From NCBI RefSeq assembly GCF_015679985.1, contig NZ_CP049239.1:1240001-1304000 (forward strand): a stretch of DNA of 64,000 nt. Direction: 5' to 3'. The notes beneath the pieces were generated by a model. It did no database searches, was not told where the DNA came from, and saw only the letters and a list, made by a program, of their open reading frames with translations. Positions 26,158 through 35,447 of the stretch are shown in pieces (the stretch's first letter is position 1; every line of letters begins with the position of its first letter). The position numbers and the translations under genes are program-made. This DNA comes from Campylobacter concisus. GTDB taxonomy: Bacteria; Campylobacterota; Campylobacteria; Campylobacterales; Campylobacteraceae.

Positions 26158-26975
26158 TTACTGCGCTCGTAAAAGAAATTTGTAGCCTCAACGAACCCAT
26201 CAATGTTGCCACAGTCAAACCTCTTACCCCTAAATTTATAAGCTAGCACCATGCCATCTTTTGCCTGCGTTTTTAGCGCGTCTGTGATCTGAATTTCACC
26301 GTTTTTACCTGGTTTTGTTCGCTCTAAAATGTTAAAAATATCTGGCGTTAGGATGTAGCGCCCGATTATCGCTAAATTTGTCGGAGCCTCGGCAGGATCG
26401 GGCTTTTCAACCATATCATCAACCATTATGAGATCATCTTCTATAAACCTACCGCTTACGACGCCATAAGACTTGGTCTGCTCTTTTGGCACTTCCATCA
26501 CTGCAACGACGCTGCAGCGATACTTCTCATAAATTTTAACCATTTGTGAAAGCACACCCTCACCATTTTCATTTATGCATAGATCATCTGCCAAAATGAC
26601 CCCAAATGCCTCGTCACGAACTAGCGTTTTACCTGTATAAATAGCATGTCCAAGCCCTTTCATAGCATTTTGCCTAGTAAATGAAAATGTGCATGAGTTC
26701 ATTAAATTTCTAACTTCGCTTAGCAGTGACTCTTTTGAGCTACCTGCGATCTCTTTTTCTAGCTCGTAGCTAATGTCAAAATAGTCCTCAAGCGCCCTTT
26801 TTCCGCGTCCTGTGACAAATGCCATATTATCCATGCCAGCCTCAAGCGCCTCATCAACGCCGTAGTGAATGAGCGGTTTTGTAAGTATTGGCAACATCTC
26901 TTTTGGGAGCGATTTTGTAGCTGGTAAAAACCTCGTTCCGTATCCAGCCGCTGGAAATAGGCAAGTTTGTATCAT
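26154..26975 (-). CDS. galU: UTP-glucose-1-phosphate uridylyltransferase
   Basis: It makes UDP-glucose for surface polysaccharides. The N-terminal nucleotide-binding motif FPAAGYGTRFLPATKS and KEMLPILTKPLIHYG are intact; further blocks are GLGHAIYTGKTLV, VILADDLCI and MVEKPDPAEAPTNLAIIGRY. The length of 273 is normal. AAGGAC lies 4 bases before the ATG. It heads galU-pgi-DUF1287 and is divergent from the YigZ gene. Confidence 0.95.
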   Translation of the reverse strand: MIQTCLFPAAGYGTRFLPATKSLPKEMLPILTKPLIHYGVDEALEAGMDNMAFVTGRGKRALEDYFDISYELEKEIAGSSKESLLSEVRNLMNSCTFSFTRQNAMKGLGHAIYTGKTLVRDEAFGVILADDLCINENGEGVLSQMVKIYEKYRCSVVAVMEVPKEQTKSYGVVSGRFIEDDLIMVDDMVEKPDPAEAPTNLAIIGRYILTPDIFNILERTKPGKNGEIQITDALKTQAKDGMVLAYKFRGKRFDCGNIDGFVEATNFFYERSK

Positions 26976-27101
26976 TTTAGTCCTTCATGAAAAATTGCAA
27001 AATTCTACTATCTTTTCCTTAATAATATAAATTTCTCTGAATTTACAAGGCTTTAATTAGCAAATTGATAAGATTTTTAAAATTTTTAAAAAAGAGCAAA
27101 T

Positions 27102-27743
27102 TTGCAGACGATTGATAGGATTTTTAAAGCCCAGCTTGATATAAAAAAGTCAAATTTTTTAGCATTTTTGTGCCCGATAAGCGAATTTAAAAGCTTGCAT
27201 GAACGCCTAAAAGAGGAGCATTTTAAGGCCGTTCATGTAGTTTGGGCGACAAGGGAGCTAAACAAATACGGACAAATAGTTGAAAACCAAAGCGATGACG
27301 GCGAGCCAAAGGGCACTAGCGGCCAGCCAAGCCTAAACGCGCTAAGAGGCGCTGATCTTATAAATGTTGGTGTCTTGATAGTCAGGTATTTTGGCGGGAT
27401 AAAGCTTGGCACTGGAGGACTTGTAAGAGCCTACTCTGGGGCTGTAAATGAAGTAATAAATGAGGCCATAAAAGATGGTGGCGTGATGAAATTTGAGATA
27501 AAAGATGAGGTTAAATTTTTTACGCCATTTTCGCTGATGAGCCGCTTTGAGCACTATTTTGCCACTAAAAATTTAAGCGAGTTTGAAAGAGAATTTAATG
27601 ACCTTGGAGCGATCTGGAGTATAAATTTAAACGAGGCTGAGTTTGCCGAGCTATTTAAATTTTGCAAAGAATTTGAAGCAAGCGAGTTTAAATTTTTAGC
27701 CCTTGCACTTAGTGGCAAGAGCTTATTCGCTCATCAAAGCTAA
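27102..27743 (+). CDS. YigZ/IMPACT family protein
   Basis: A 213-residue protein of the UPF0029/IMPACT family. The core SDDGEPKGTSGQPSLNAL and VRYFGGIKLGTGGLVRAYS is a near-perfect family signature. Relatives bind ribosomes or affect the Gcn2 pathway, or have putative RNase-like roles; the bacterial function is unsettled. The only plausible start is TTG at 27102, since no in-frame ATG or GTG lies upstream. It is 40 bases before lgt. Confidence 0.88.
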   Translation: MQTIDRIFKAQLDIKKSNFLAFLCPISEFKSLHERLKEEHFKAVHVVWATRELNKYGQIVENQSDDGEPKGTSGQPSLNALRGADLINVGVLIVRYFGGIKLGTGGLVRAYSGAVNEVINEAIKDGGVMKFEIKDEVKFFTPFSLMSRFEHYFATKNLSEFEREFNDLGAIWSINLNEAEFAELFKFCKEFEASEFKFLALALSGKSLFAHQS

Positions 27744-27783
27744 ATCATTGTAAAATCGCAAAAATTTTAAAAAGAAAGTAAAA

Positions 27784-28599
27784 ATGGAAATTTGGAACGA
27801 CATTTATAACCACTTTAACCCAGTCGCCTTTAGTATCTTTGGTTTTAGCGTGCACTGGTATGGGCTTATGTATATTTTAGCCCTTGTTTTGGCGCTTGCC
27901 ATGGCAAAATATCTCGTTAAAAAAGATAAAATCCCAATCTCAAATCAGCTCTTGGATAATTACTTTTTCTGGGTTGAAATAGGCGTTATTTTAGGCGCTA
28001 GGCTTGGCTGGGTTTTAGTATATTCAGGCGAAGTAAGCTACTACTTGGCGCAACCTTGGCAAATTTTTAATCCATTTCATAACGGCGAGTTTATAGGAAT
28101 TCGTGGCATGAGCTACCACGGAGCAGTAGTTGGCTTTCTGCTTGCGACATATCTATTTTGCAAAAGGTATAAACAAAATTTATGGCAGCTACTTGATCTT
28201 TGTGCCATTTGTATACCTTTTGGCTACACATTTGGCAGGGTCGGAAATTTCTTAAATCAAGAGCTTTTTGGACGAGTTACAGATGTGCCTTGGGCGATAA
28301 ATGTTTTTGGCCAACCAAGGCATCCTAGCCAACTTTATGAGGCATTCTTAGAAGGTTTAGTTATTTTTATTATTTTATTTTTATATAGAAAATTTAAGAA
28401 ATTTAATGGCGAGCTGATCGCGCTTTATGCTATTTTATACACTTTTGCAAGATTTATTTGTGAATTTTTTAGAGAGCCAGACTCAGGGCTTGGATTTATT
28501 ATTTTTAATCTTTCAATGGGTCAAATTTTATCACTTATCATGTGTGGTTTTGGAATTTTTATTTATGCCATGCTTTATAAAAAATTTTCAAAGCTCTAA
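27784..28599 (+). CDS. lgt: Prolipoprotein diacylglyceryl transferase
   Basis: Lgt attaches diacylglycerol to the lipobox cysteine of prolipoproteins in the inner membrane. It has 271 residues and seven predicted membrane helices. The key blocks are SYHGAVVG (family HGG-like loop), [16 protein letters not shown] with the catalytic Arg-Asn segment, and [12 protein letters not shown]. Lipoproteins that need it occur in this window, for example the binding protein at 53357-54130. Confidence 0.95.
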   Translation: MEIWNDIYNHFNPVAFSIFGFSVHWYGLMYILALVLALAMAKYLVKKDKIPISNQLLDNYFFWVEIGVILGARLGWVLVYSGEVSYYLAQPWQIFNPFHNGEFIGIRGMSYHGAVVGFLLATYLFCKRYKQNLWQLLDLCAICIPFGYTFGRVGNFLNQELFGRVTDVPWAINVFGQPRHPSQLYEAFLEGLVIFIILFLYRKFKKFNGELIALYAILYTFARFICEFFREPDSGLGFIIFNLSMGQILSLIMCGFGIFIYAMLYKKFSKL

Positions 28600-28653
28600 T
28601 ATAAGTGTTTAAAAAATATTAAAGTAAAAATCTGCTAGCATTAGCTTTATCAA

Positions 28654-28681
28654 TTAATACTAATATTTAAATTAGTATTAA
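28654..28681. promoter_or_regulatory. Palindrome upstream of frdC
   Basis: TTAATACTAAT (28654-28664) and ATTAGTATTAA (28671-28681) are perfect 11-base complements with a 6-base spacer. It lies 37 bases before the frdC ATG and 55 after the lgt stop, with no T run after it. It is well placed to be an operator for frdCAB, which is inference. Confidence 0.5.
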
Positions 28682-28718
28682 GAAATGATAATTTATTTCA
28701 AATTTCTTAGGAGGGCTC

Positions 28719-29417
28719 ATGACCGGGCTTATAGAAGGTTTTTTGGGAAAACGGTCGGACGACAAAAAAAGTCGCACTCCAGCCGCTTGGGATAGATGGC
28801 AAAGTATTACAGGGTTTATTTTGGCCTGTTTTATATTGTGCCATATGGTTTTTACTTCTACTATACTACTTGGTAAAGACGCATTTAACGCTGTCGTAGG
28901 GTTTGCGGAAGCTAAATTTTTATTCGGCGAGGCTACTTGGTGGATTACTAACGTTATTGCCGCGGTAATATTTGCCATTTTTATCGCTCATGCATTTTTA
29001 GCTATGAGAAAATTTCCAGCAAACTACAGACAATATCTAATGTTTAGAGGCCACAAAGACCGCATGAAGCACCTTGATACTACGCTTTGGTGGTTTCAGT
29101 TTTTAACCGGTTTTGCTCTATTTTTCGCAGCCAGCGCACATCTAGTGGATATAGTCTTTGGCGGACACATCACTGCCGACAAATCAGCGGCTGCATTTCA
29201 TCAACTAGAAATTTTCTACTTCGCACTACTTGTTTTTATGGTCGTTCACGCTAGTATCGGTATGTACCGCTTGTATGTCAAATGGATAAGCATTGATGGT
29301 GCAAATAAGCACGAAATGTTTGCCAAAAGAAATAAGGCAAAAACAATTGTATTTGCCGTTTATGGCATACTTGCTATAATTGCGCTAATCGCCGATTTCG
29401 TGTGGATCAGCCATTAA
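28719..29417 (+). CDS. frdC: Fumarate reductase cytochrome b subunit
   Basis: This is the dihaem membrane anchor that oxidises menaquinol, of the Wolinella type, with 232 residues and five helices. The four axial haem histidines appear as H42 (LCHMVF), H91 (IAHAFLAM), H141 (SAHLVDI) and H177 (VVHASIGMYRL), matching H44, H93, H143 and H182 of W. succinogenes as I recall them. E64 matches the quinone-site glutamate (E66). The residue two before H177 is Val, where W. succinogenes has the E-pathway Glu (E180). A perfect AGGAGG precedes the ATG. Confidence 0.95.
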   Translation: MTGLIEGFLGKRSDDKKSRTPAAWDRWQSITGFILACFILCHMVFTSTILLGKDAFNAVVGFAEAKFLFGEATWWITNVIAAVIFAIFIAHAFLAMRKFPANYRQYLMFRGHKDRMKHLDTTLWWFQFLTGFALFFAASAHLVDIVFGGHITADKSAAAFHQLEIFYFALLVFMVVHASIGMYRLYVKWISIDGANKHEMFAKRNKAKTIVFAVYGILAIIALIADFVWISH

Positions 29418-29431
29418 AAAGGAGCTAGAAG

Positions 29432-31450
29432 ATGAATGTAAAATATTATGATGCATTGGTAATTGGTGGTGGTCTAGCTGGTCTTAGAGCTGCTGTGGCT
29501 GCTGGAGAAAAGGGCTTAAGCACCGTTGTTTTAAGTCTCATACCTGTAAAACGCTCGCACTCTGCGGCTGCACAAGGCGGTATGCAAGCCTCTTTGGGAA
29601 ATTCAAAAATGAGCGAAGGCGACAACGAGGACGTACACTTTGCCGATACGGTAAAAGGTAGCGACTGGGGCTGCGATCAGCAAGTAGCACGTATGTTTTG
29701 TCAAACCGCACCTAAGGCGATTCGCGAGCTAGCGGCTTGGGGCGTGCCTTGGACTCGTATAACAAAAGGTGAGAGAAGCGCTATCATCAACGCTCAAAAA
29801 ACGACTATCGTAGAAAAAGAAGAGGTCCACGGACTCATCCACTCTCGCGACTTTGGCGGAACTAAAAAATGGAGAACATGTTTTACGGCCGATGCCACCG
29901 GTCACACTATGCTTTTTGCCGTAGCAAACGAAGCTCTAAAACATAACGTCGAAATCCACGACAGAAAAGAAGCTATCGCGCTAATCCACGCAAACAACCG
30001 CTGTTACGGCGCGATCGTTCGCGATCTAGTAAATGGCGAGATCACGGCATACGTCGCAAAAGGTACGCTAATCGCCACGGGCGGCTACGGTAGGGTTTAT
30101 AAACACACTACAAACGCCGTAGTTTGCGAGGGTATAGGTGCGGCCATCGCTCTTGAGACCGGCGTAGCTCAGCTAGGAAATATGGAAGCGGTGCAGTTTC
30201 ACCCGACCCCGATCGTTCCAAGCGGTATCTTGCTAACCGAAGGTTGCCGCGGCGACGGTGGAATTTTACGCGACGTGGACGGATATCGCTTTATGCCAGA
30301 CTACGAGCCTGAGAAGAAAGAACTAGCTAGCCGCGACGTCGTAAGCCGCCGCATCATGGAGCATATCCGCGCAGGCAAGGGCGTACCTAGCCCATACGGA
30401 TATCACGTTTGGCTTGATATTTCAATCCTAGGACGCGAGCATATCGAGAAAAATTTACGCGACGTTCAAGAAATTTGCGAGATATTTAACGGTATCGACC
30501 CTGCCGACACCGAAGTATATACCGACGAAAACGGACGACAGCGCGGTAAAGGCTGGGCGCCGATCCTGCCTATGCAGCACTACTCTATGGGCGGCATAAA
30601 AACTAAGCCTACAGGCGAGAGTCCTACGCTAGCGGGTCTATTTAGCGCCGGCGAGGCTGCGTGCTGGGATATGCACGGATTTAACCGCCTAGGCGGCAAC
30701 TCCGTTTCGGAAACGGTCGTCGCGGGTATGATCGTTGGAGACTATTTTGCCGACTACTGCGGCAGCCACGAGATAGATATAAATACCGCAGATATAGAAA
30801 AATTCGTTAAAAAAGAGGAAAACTATCTAAAGAGCCTTGTCGAAAAAGAGGGTAAATTTAACGTATTTGAGATCAAAAACAAGATGAAAGACATCATGTG
30901 GGAGCACGTGGCGATCTTTAGAACAGGCGAAGGTCTAGCCGTAGCGGTAAAAGAGCTAGAAGAGCTTTATAAGCAATCTTTAGACGTCAAAGTCACAAAC
31001 AAGGCGCTATTTGGCAACCCTGAGCTTGAGGAGGCCTACCGCGTACCAAAGATGCTAAAACTAGCTCTTTGTATCGCAAAAGGCGCGCTTGATCGCACCG
31101 AGAGCCGCGGAGCTCACTGCCGCGAGGACTATCCGAAACGCGACGACCTAAACTGGCTAAACAGAACTCTAACTAGCTGGAAAGAGGGCGATACGCTACC
31201 GACTATCGTGTATGAGCCGCTTGATATTATGAAAATGGAGATGCCGCCAGCATTTAGAGGATATGGTGCGAAAGGTAATATTATTGAGCATCCAGATAGT
31301 GCCATCCGCCAAAAAGAGGTCGATGAAATTCGTGAGAAAATGCAAGCTGAAGGTAAGAGCAGACAAGAAATTCAAGAGGCTTTAATGCACTATGATCTTC
31401 AACCAAAATATAAAGCACCAAACGAAAGAGCAGGAATAGGATATGAGTAG
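29432..31450 (+). CDS. frdA: Fumarate reductase flavoprotein subunit
   Basis: The catalytic subunit with covalent FAD reduces fumarate to succinate and has 672 residues. It has the dinucleotide fold [16 protein letters not shown], the FAD attachment segment [16 protein letters not shown], and the active-site blocks [23 protein letters not shown] and HYSMGGIKT. About 29570-31215 is clearly richer in G+C than the flanks and uses CGC/CGT arginine codons; the last 235 bases return to local composition. It lies 14 bases after frdC and overlaps frdB by 8. Confidence 0.97.
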   Translation: MNVKYYDALVIGGGLAGLRAAVAAGEKGLSTVVLSLIPVKRSHSAAAQGGMQASLGNSKMSEGDNEDVHFADTVKGSDWGCDQQVARMFCQTAPKAIRELAAWGVPWTRITKGERSAIINAQKTTIVEKEEVHGLIHSRDFGGTKKWRTCFTADATGHTMLFAVANEALKHNVEIHDRKEAIALIHANNRCYGAIVRDLVNGEITAYVAKGTLIATGGYGRVYKHTTNAVVCEGIGAAIALETGVAQLGNMEAVQFHPTPIVPSGILLTEGCRGDGGILRDVDGYRFMPDYEPEKKELASRDVVSRRIMEHIRAGKGVPSPYGYHVWLDISILGREHIEKNLRDVQEICEIFNGIDPADTEVYTDENGRQRGKGWAPILPMQHYSMGGIKTKPTGESPTLAGLFSAGEAACWDMHGFNRLGGNSVSETVVAGMIVGDYFADYCGSHEIDINTADIEKFVKKEENYLKSLVEKEGKFNVFEIKNKMKDIMWEHVAIFRTGEGLAVAVKELEELYKQSLDVKVTNKALFGNPELEEAYRVPKMLKLALCIAKGALDRTESRGAHCREDYPKRDDLNWLNRTLTSWKEGDTLPTIVYEPLDIMKMEMPPAFRGYGAKGNIIEHPDSAIRQKEVDEIREKMQAEGKSRQEIQEALMHYDLQPKYKAPNERAGIGYE

Positions 31451-32162
31451 AAAAATAACCATAAAAGCATTTAAATATAATCCGTTAAGTAAAATTTCAA
31501 AGCCGCATTTTGCGACCTACGAGCTAGAAGAGACTGATGGTATGACATTGTTTATCGCGTTAAATATGATTCGCGAGAAATTTGACCCAGATCTTAGCTT
31601 TGACTTCGTTTGCCGTGCTGGTATCTGCGGAAGCTGCGGTATGCTTGTAAATGGCAAGCCAAGATTAGCGTGTAGAACTCTTACTAAAGATTTTGAAAGC
31701 GGAGTAATTGAGCTTATGCCTTTGCCGGTATTTAAGCTACTAAAAGATCTAAGCGTAGACACTGGCAACTGGATGAATGCGATGAGCAAGCGCGTGGAGA
31801 GCTGGATACACACCGACCACGAGACCGATATCTCTAAGCTTGAGGAAAAGGTTGAGCCTGAAGTGGCGCAAGAGGTATTTGAGCTTGACCGCTGCATCGA
31901 GTGCGGTATCTGCGTAGCTGCGTGCGGTACGGCTATCATGAGGCCTGATTTCATCGGTGCGGTTGGACTTAACCGCGTAGCTAGATTTAAAATCGATGCG
32001 CTCGATAAACGAACCGACGAGGACTTTTACGAGCTTATCGGCGATGATGACGGCGTATTTGGCTGTATGACTTTACTAGGCTGTGAAGACAACTGCCCTA
32101 AGCACTTACCACTTCAAAGTCGCATAGCTTATATGCGTAGAAAAATGGCTGCTATAAAGTAG
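31443..32162 (+). CDS. frdB: Fumarate reductase iron-sulfur subunit
   Basis: It transfers electrons from the cytochrome b anchor to the flavin. It has 239 residues and three cluster motifs: [15 protein letters not shown] plus a later Cys for [2Fe-2S], [12 protein letters not shown] for [4Fe-4S], and [13 protein letters not shown] for [3Fe-4S]. The first 150 bases are AT-rich, while about 31770-32110 is GC-rich like frdA. It is the last gene of frdCAB and is followed by a hairpin. Confidence 0.97.
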   Translation: MSRKITIKAFKYNPLSKISKPHFATYELEETDGMTLFIALNMIREKFDPDLSFDFVCRAGICGSCGMLVNGKPRLACRTLTKDFESGVIELMPLPVFKLLKDLSVDTGNWMNAMSKRVESWIHTDHETDISKLEEKVEPEVAQEVFELDRCIECGICVAACGTAIMRPDFIGAVGLNRVARFKIDALDKRTDEDFYELIGDDDGVFGCMTLLGCEDNCPKHLPLQSRIAYMRRKMAAIK

Positions 32163-32423
32163 CAAAGGGGCTGTAAAAGCCCCAAATTTACTTCTAAATT
32201 TGTTAAAAAAGACTGCAAAAAGATGCCAAAAGGCATAAAAAGATATCAAAAATGGGATTGATAAGAGTGCGCCCATTATATAACCAAGTGGAAATGCGAT
32301 AAATATAAAGACGATTCCAACACCAGAAACAAAACAAAAAATTATCGCAAATATCGTAGCAAAGGTGTTTACAAATAAACTAATATTTTCTAAAAGAAAA
32401 TTTGTTAGGCCAAGACTTCTCAT
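32106..32423 (-). CDS. Possible small membrane protein, convergent with frdB
   Basis: A 105-residue frame that is strongly hydrophobic over about 15-75, with two or three likely membrane helices ([42 protein letters not shown]). I do not recognise it. It reads through the frdB hairpin and overlaps the frdB end by 57 bases in antisense, which argues against it. There is no clear ribosome binding site, and a TATAAT lies only 6 bases before the ATG. The membrane-like pattern and the lack of any other gene here are in its favour. Confidence 0.4.
   Translation of the reverse strand: MRSLGLTNFLLENISLFVNTFATIFAIIFCFVSGVGIVFIFIAFPLGYIMGALLSIPFLISFYAFWHLFAVFFNKFRSKFGAFTAPLLLYSSHFSTHISYATLKW
32167..32183. 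terminator. Hairpin after frdB
   Basis: GGGGCT (32167-32172) pairs with AGCCCC (32178-32183) around GTAAA, 5 bases after the frdB stop. The T-rich tail is weak on the plus strand. It probably ends the frd transcript. Confidence 0.65.
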
Positions 32424-32493
32424 GTCTTGATTATAACTTTCAAGCCAAAAAATTTATATAATTTCAAAAATTTGCTTCATTTAAGGATATAAA

Positions 32494-33393
32494 ATGTTAC
32501 CAAGCTATAAAGATATGATGCTACCTATTTTAGAATTTGTCGCACAAAAGAAAGAGGCAAATAGAGCTGAAATTTCTAAATTTATAATTAAGCATTTTAA
32601 GTTAAAAGACGAAGATCTTTTGCAAAAAATAAAAAGAGGAACGCCAACTTATATAAATCGTACCGATTGGGCTTTATCCTATCTAGCCACAACAACTCAA
32701 ATAAAATCAAGGCCAGAAAAATTACCGCTTCAAAAAGTTGGTAGAAGCCTATTTGCCATAACAAATTTTGGCAAATAGCTAGTAAGTAGCAAGGACAAAA
32801 AGAGCAAATTTCTCTCTTGGTACGATGAAATTTACAAACAAGAGATAAGGCAAGAGAAAAAAGAAGCCACAGAAAATACTCCAGATGACAATATAGATGA
32901 AGCGCTTTGCAAGATAAAAGAAGAGCTAAAAAGTGAAATTTTATCTAGCATTTTAGAAAAAGAGCCAAGATTTTTTGAATACCTTGTAACAAAGCTACTT
33001 GAAAAGATGAATTATGGAGCTGGAAATCTTACGAACAAAGGCCCAGACGGCGGGATAGATGGCATCATAGATGAAGATGAACTTGGGCTTTCTAAAATTT
33101 ATATCCAAGCAAAAAGATACAAAGACGGCAGTAATATCCGTAGGCCAGAAATTCAGCAGTTTATCGGCGCCATATCAAATAAAAATACTAAAAAAGGTGT
33201 CTTTATCACTACGGCAAAATTTACTAAAGAAGCTGAAAATTTCGCCAAAGATAATCAAAATTTTAGTGTGGTTTTGATAGATGGCGACAAGCTTGCAGAG
33301 CTAATGATAAAATACAAAGTCGGCGTTCAAACAAGCCAAATATATGAAATTTGCAAAATCGACACCGACTTTTTTGAAGAAAATAATTTTTAA
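32494..33393 (+). pseudogene. mrr: Mrr-type restriction endonuclease interrupted by one amber codon
   Basis: One continuous frame of 300 codons, broken only by TAG at 32776-32778 (codon 95). The first part (codons 1-94) matches the winged-helix N-terminal domain of Mrr proteins. After the stop the frame continues without another stop through a charged linker into the Mrr catalytic domain: GGIDGIIDED with D189, then IYIQAKRYK with Q205 and K207. The full length is near E. coli Mrr (304). AAGGAT precedes the ATG. Mrr enzymes cut modified DNA. Either the gene is inactivated or the base is a sequencing error. Confidence 0.88.
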
Positions 33394-33587
33394 AATTTTA
33401 AGCCATAAAGTACTACTGCGTATATTTATTGCAAGTTACTACTTGGGATCATTTTGGTCTTGCTTTATTTATTTGCTTAAAAACAAATTTAAATCTTTAC
33501 TAACGCCAAAATAGTCCAAATTTACCAGCTTAAAATGCTTTTTAGATCAAATTTTACTCTTATAAACGCCGTCTAAAATTTAAGTGT

Positions 33588-33593
33588 TATAAT
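33588..33593 (+). promoter_or_regulatory. Likely -10 box of the cdsA operon
   Basis: A TATAAT box preceded by TTTAAGTG lies 31 bases before the cdsA ATG, with an AAGGAGAGG ribosome binding site between. There is no clear -35 box, which is normal for Campylobacter. The 231-base gap after mrr holds nothing else that I can see. Confidence 0.55.
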
Positions 33594-33624
33594 TACAGCG
33601 AAATAACGATTTTAAGGAGAGGAT

Positions 33625-34356
33625 ATGCAATCTCGCATAATCACTGGCGTTTTGATGTTTGTTGCTATTTTAGTAGTTTTTTTTATTGATAATTATATTT
33701 TAAATTTTATCTTGCTCGGCGCTGTGCTTTATTTTGCATTTAATGAGTCGCTCAAGCTTTATAATATCGATCACAAACAGCTAGTTTTTGCCGCACTTGC
33801 TTTTTATGTGCTTACATATTTTACAAATCCAATTTTCATAGCGATCCTTGCTATCATGCTAGTTGCTTCGATCCTAGCTCACATAAAAAGTGAAAATTTA
33901 AAGCTAGTCGCACCTTTTGTATATCCGACCACACCGATCTTTATGATGTGGATGCTTTACTCAGAGTATGGCGTAGGCTATCTCGTATGGCTTATTTTAA
34001 GCGTAGTTGCAAGCGATAGTGGTGCATTTTTTGTTGGTAAAATGTTTGGCAAACATCCATTTAGCCCAAGCTCACCAAACAAAACAATCGAAGGTGCAGC
34101 AGGCGGTGTGGCGATAGGCACTGTAATTGGCTGCATTGTTGGAAATTTTGTAACCGAAGGATTTTTCCAAATTTTATTCTCAAGCTTTTTAGTCTGCGTG
34201 TTTGCAGTTTGGGGAGATTTGTTTGAGAGTTACCTAAAAAGACTTTGCGGTGTCAAAGATAGTGGTTCGCTATTCCCAGGACACGGTGGCATGCTTGATA
34301 GGATAGATGGTTATTTATTTGGCGTAGTCGCCCTACTTTGGTCGCTCTCGTGGTAA
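33625..34356 (+). CDS. cdsA: Phosphatidate cytidylyltransferase
   Basis: CdsA makes CDP-diacylglycerol for phospholipid synthesis. It has 243 residues and about seven membrane helices. The C-terminal signature SDSGAFFVGKMFGKHPFSP, SPNKTIEGAAGG and GDLFESYLKRLCGVKDSG is complete. It is shorter than the E. coli enzyme at the N-terminus. It heads a unit of overlapping genes, cdsA-dxr-uraA-pgp1-tsaD. Confidence 0.95.
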   Translation: MQSRIITGVLMFVAILVVFFIDNYILNFILLGAVLYFAFNESLKLYNIDHKQLVFAALAFYVLTYFTNPIFIAILAIMLVASILAHIKSENLKLVAPFVYPTTPIFMMWMLYSEYGVGYLVWLILSVVASDSGAFFVGKMFGKHPFSPSSPNKTIEGAAGGVAIGTVIGCIVGNFVTEGFFQILFSSFLVCVFAVWGDLFESYLKRLCGVKDSGSLFPGHGGMLDRIDGYLFGVVALLWSLSW

Positions 34357-35447
34357 TACTTGGCTCAACTGGTTCAATTGGCAAAAACGCCCTTAACCTT
34401 TGCGAAAAATTTGGCGTAGAGGTTGAGGCGTTAAGCTGTGCTAAAAATGTAGATTTACTAAATGAGCAAATCTTAAATTTTAAGCCAAAATTTGTCTGCG
34501 TAGGCAATGAAAAGCTAGCTAAAAATGTAAAAAACATAGAAGCTAAAAATATCTTTTTTGGTGAGACTGGACTGCTACAAATGCTAGAAATTTCAAGCTC
34601 AAAAAAGGTAATAAACGCCCTTGTTGGCTTTGCTGGCCTTGCTCCAAGTCTAAAGACGCAAGCTCTTGGCAAAAAACTAGCTTTGGCAAACAAAGAGAGT
34701 CTTGTTGTTGGCGGCAAATTTCTAAAGACTAGAGAAATTTTGCCGATTGATAGCGAGCATTTTGGACTTAAATTTCTACTTGAAAATAAAACTGCACCAA
34801 AAAGACTCATCATCACAGCAAGTGGCGGCGCATTTTATAAAAAGCCGATCAAATTTCTAAAAGACGCCACACCAAGTGATGCTTTGAAGCATCCAAACTG
34901 GGATATGGGCGCAAAGATTACGATTGATAGTGCGACGATGACAAATAAGCTTTTTGAGGTGATGGAAGCTTACTGGCTTTATGGCATTAAGGAGATCGAG
35001 GCTGTGATAGAGCCAACTTCTGCGATACATGCCGTAGTTGAATTTATAGACGGCTCAAGCACGATGCACCTCTCGCGACCTAACATGAAACTAGCTATCG
35101 CTCATGCTATGTTTGAAAATATCAATGAAAATATTGTCTCACACGCAAATTTACTTGATCTAAAAAATATAAAATTTCATAAAATCAGCCTTAAAAAATA
35201 TCCCATTTTTTCGCTAAAAGATGAGGTCCTAGCAAACCCTGATCTAGGTGTAGTGATAAATGCTGCAAATGAGGTTGGAGTGTTTAGCTTTTTAGAGAAA
35301 AAATGCTCGTTTTTGGATATCTCAAGGCTCGTTTTAAGCTCTGTTAAAAATTTTAGAAATATTAAAATTTCAAATATTGATGAAATTTTTGAAGCTGATA
35401 AAGAAGTTAGAAATTACGCAAAAAGGATGTTAAATGCAAAGGTATGA
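34350..35447 (+). CDS. dxr: 1-deoxy-D-xylulose 5-phosphate reductoisomerase
   Basis: This is the second enzyme of the methylerythritol phosphate isoprenoid pathway. The N-terminal NADPH motif ILGSTGSIGKNALNL is followed by ALANKESLVVGG, LPIDSEHFGL, TASGGAF and the metal/substrate block PNWDMGAKITIDSATMTNK. I chose GTG at 34350 (365 residues) because it places the NADPH motif at the N-terminus, as in homologues. A TTG at 34338 is possible. The start overlaps the cdsA stop. Confidence 0.95.
   Translation: MVILGSTGSIGKNALNLCEKFGVEVEALSCAKNVDLLNEQILNFKPKFVCVGNEKLAKNVKNIEAKNIFFGETGLLQMLEISSSKKVINALVGFAGLAPSLKTQALGKKLALANKESLVVGGKFLKTREILPIDSEHFGLKFLLENKTAPKRLIITASGGAFYKKPIKFLKDATPSDALKHPNWDMGAKITIDSATMTNKLFEVMEAYWLYGIKEIEAVIEPTSAIHAVVEFIDGSSTMHLSRPNMKLAIAHAMFENINENIVSHANLLDLKNIKFHKISLKKYPIFSLKDEVLANPDLGVVINAANEVGVFSFLEKKCSFLDISRLVLSSVKNFRNIKISNIDEIFEADKEVRNYAKRMLNAKV

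Noticed and set aside
32779-33006. Frameshift as the cause of the mrr break
   Set aside because: The frame is continuous on both sides of the TAG; no shift is needed.
33007-33393. Second half of mrr as a separate gene
   Set aside because: It is in the same frame as the first half, has no ribosome binding site at its ATG, and completes the Mrr domain order.
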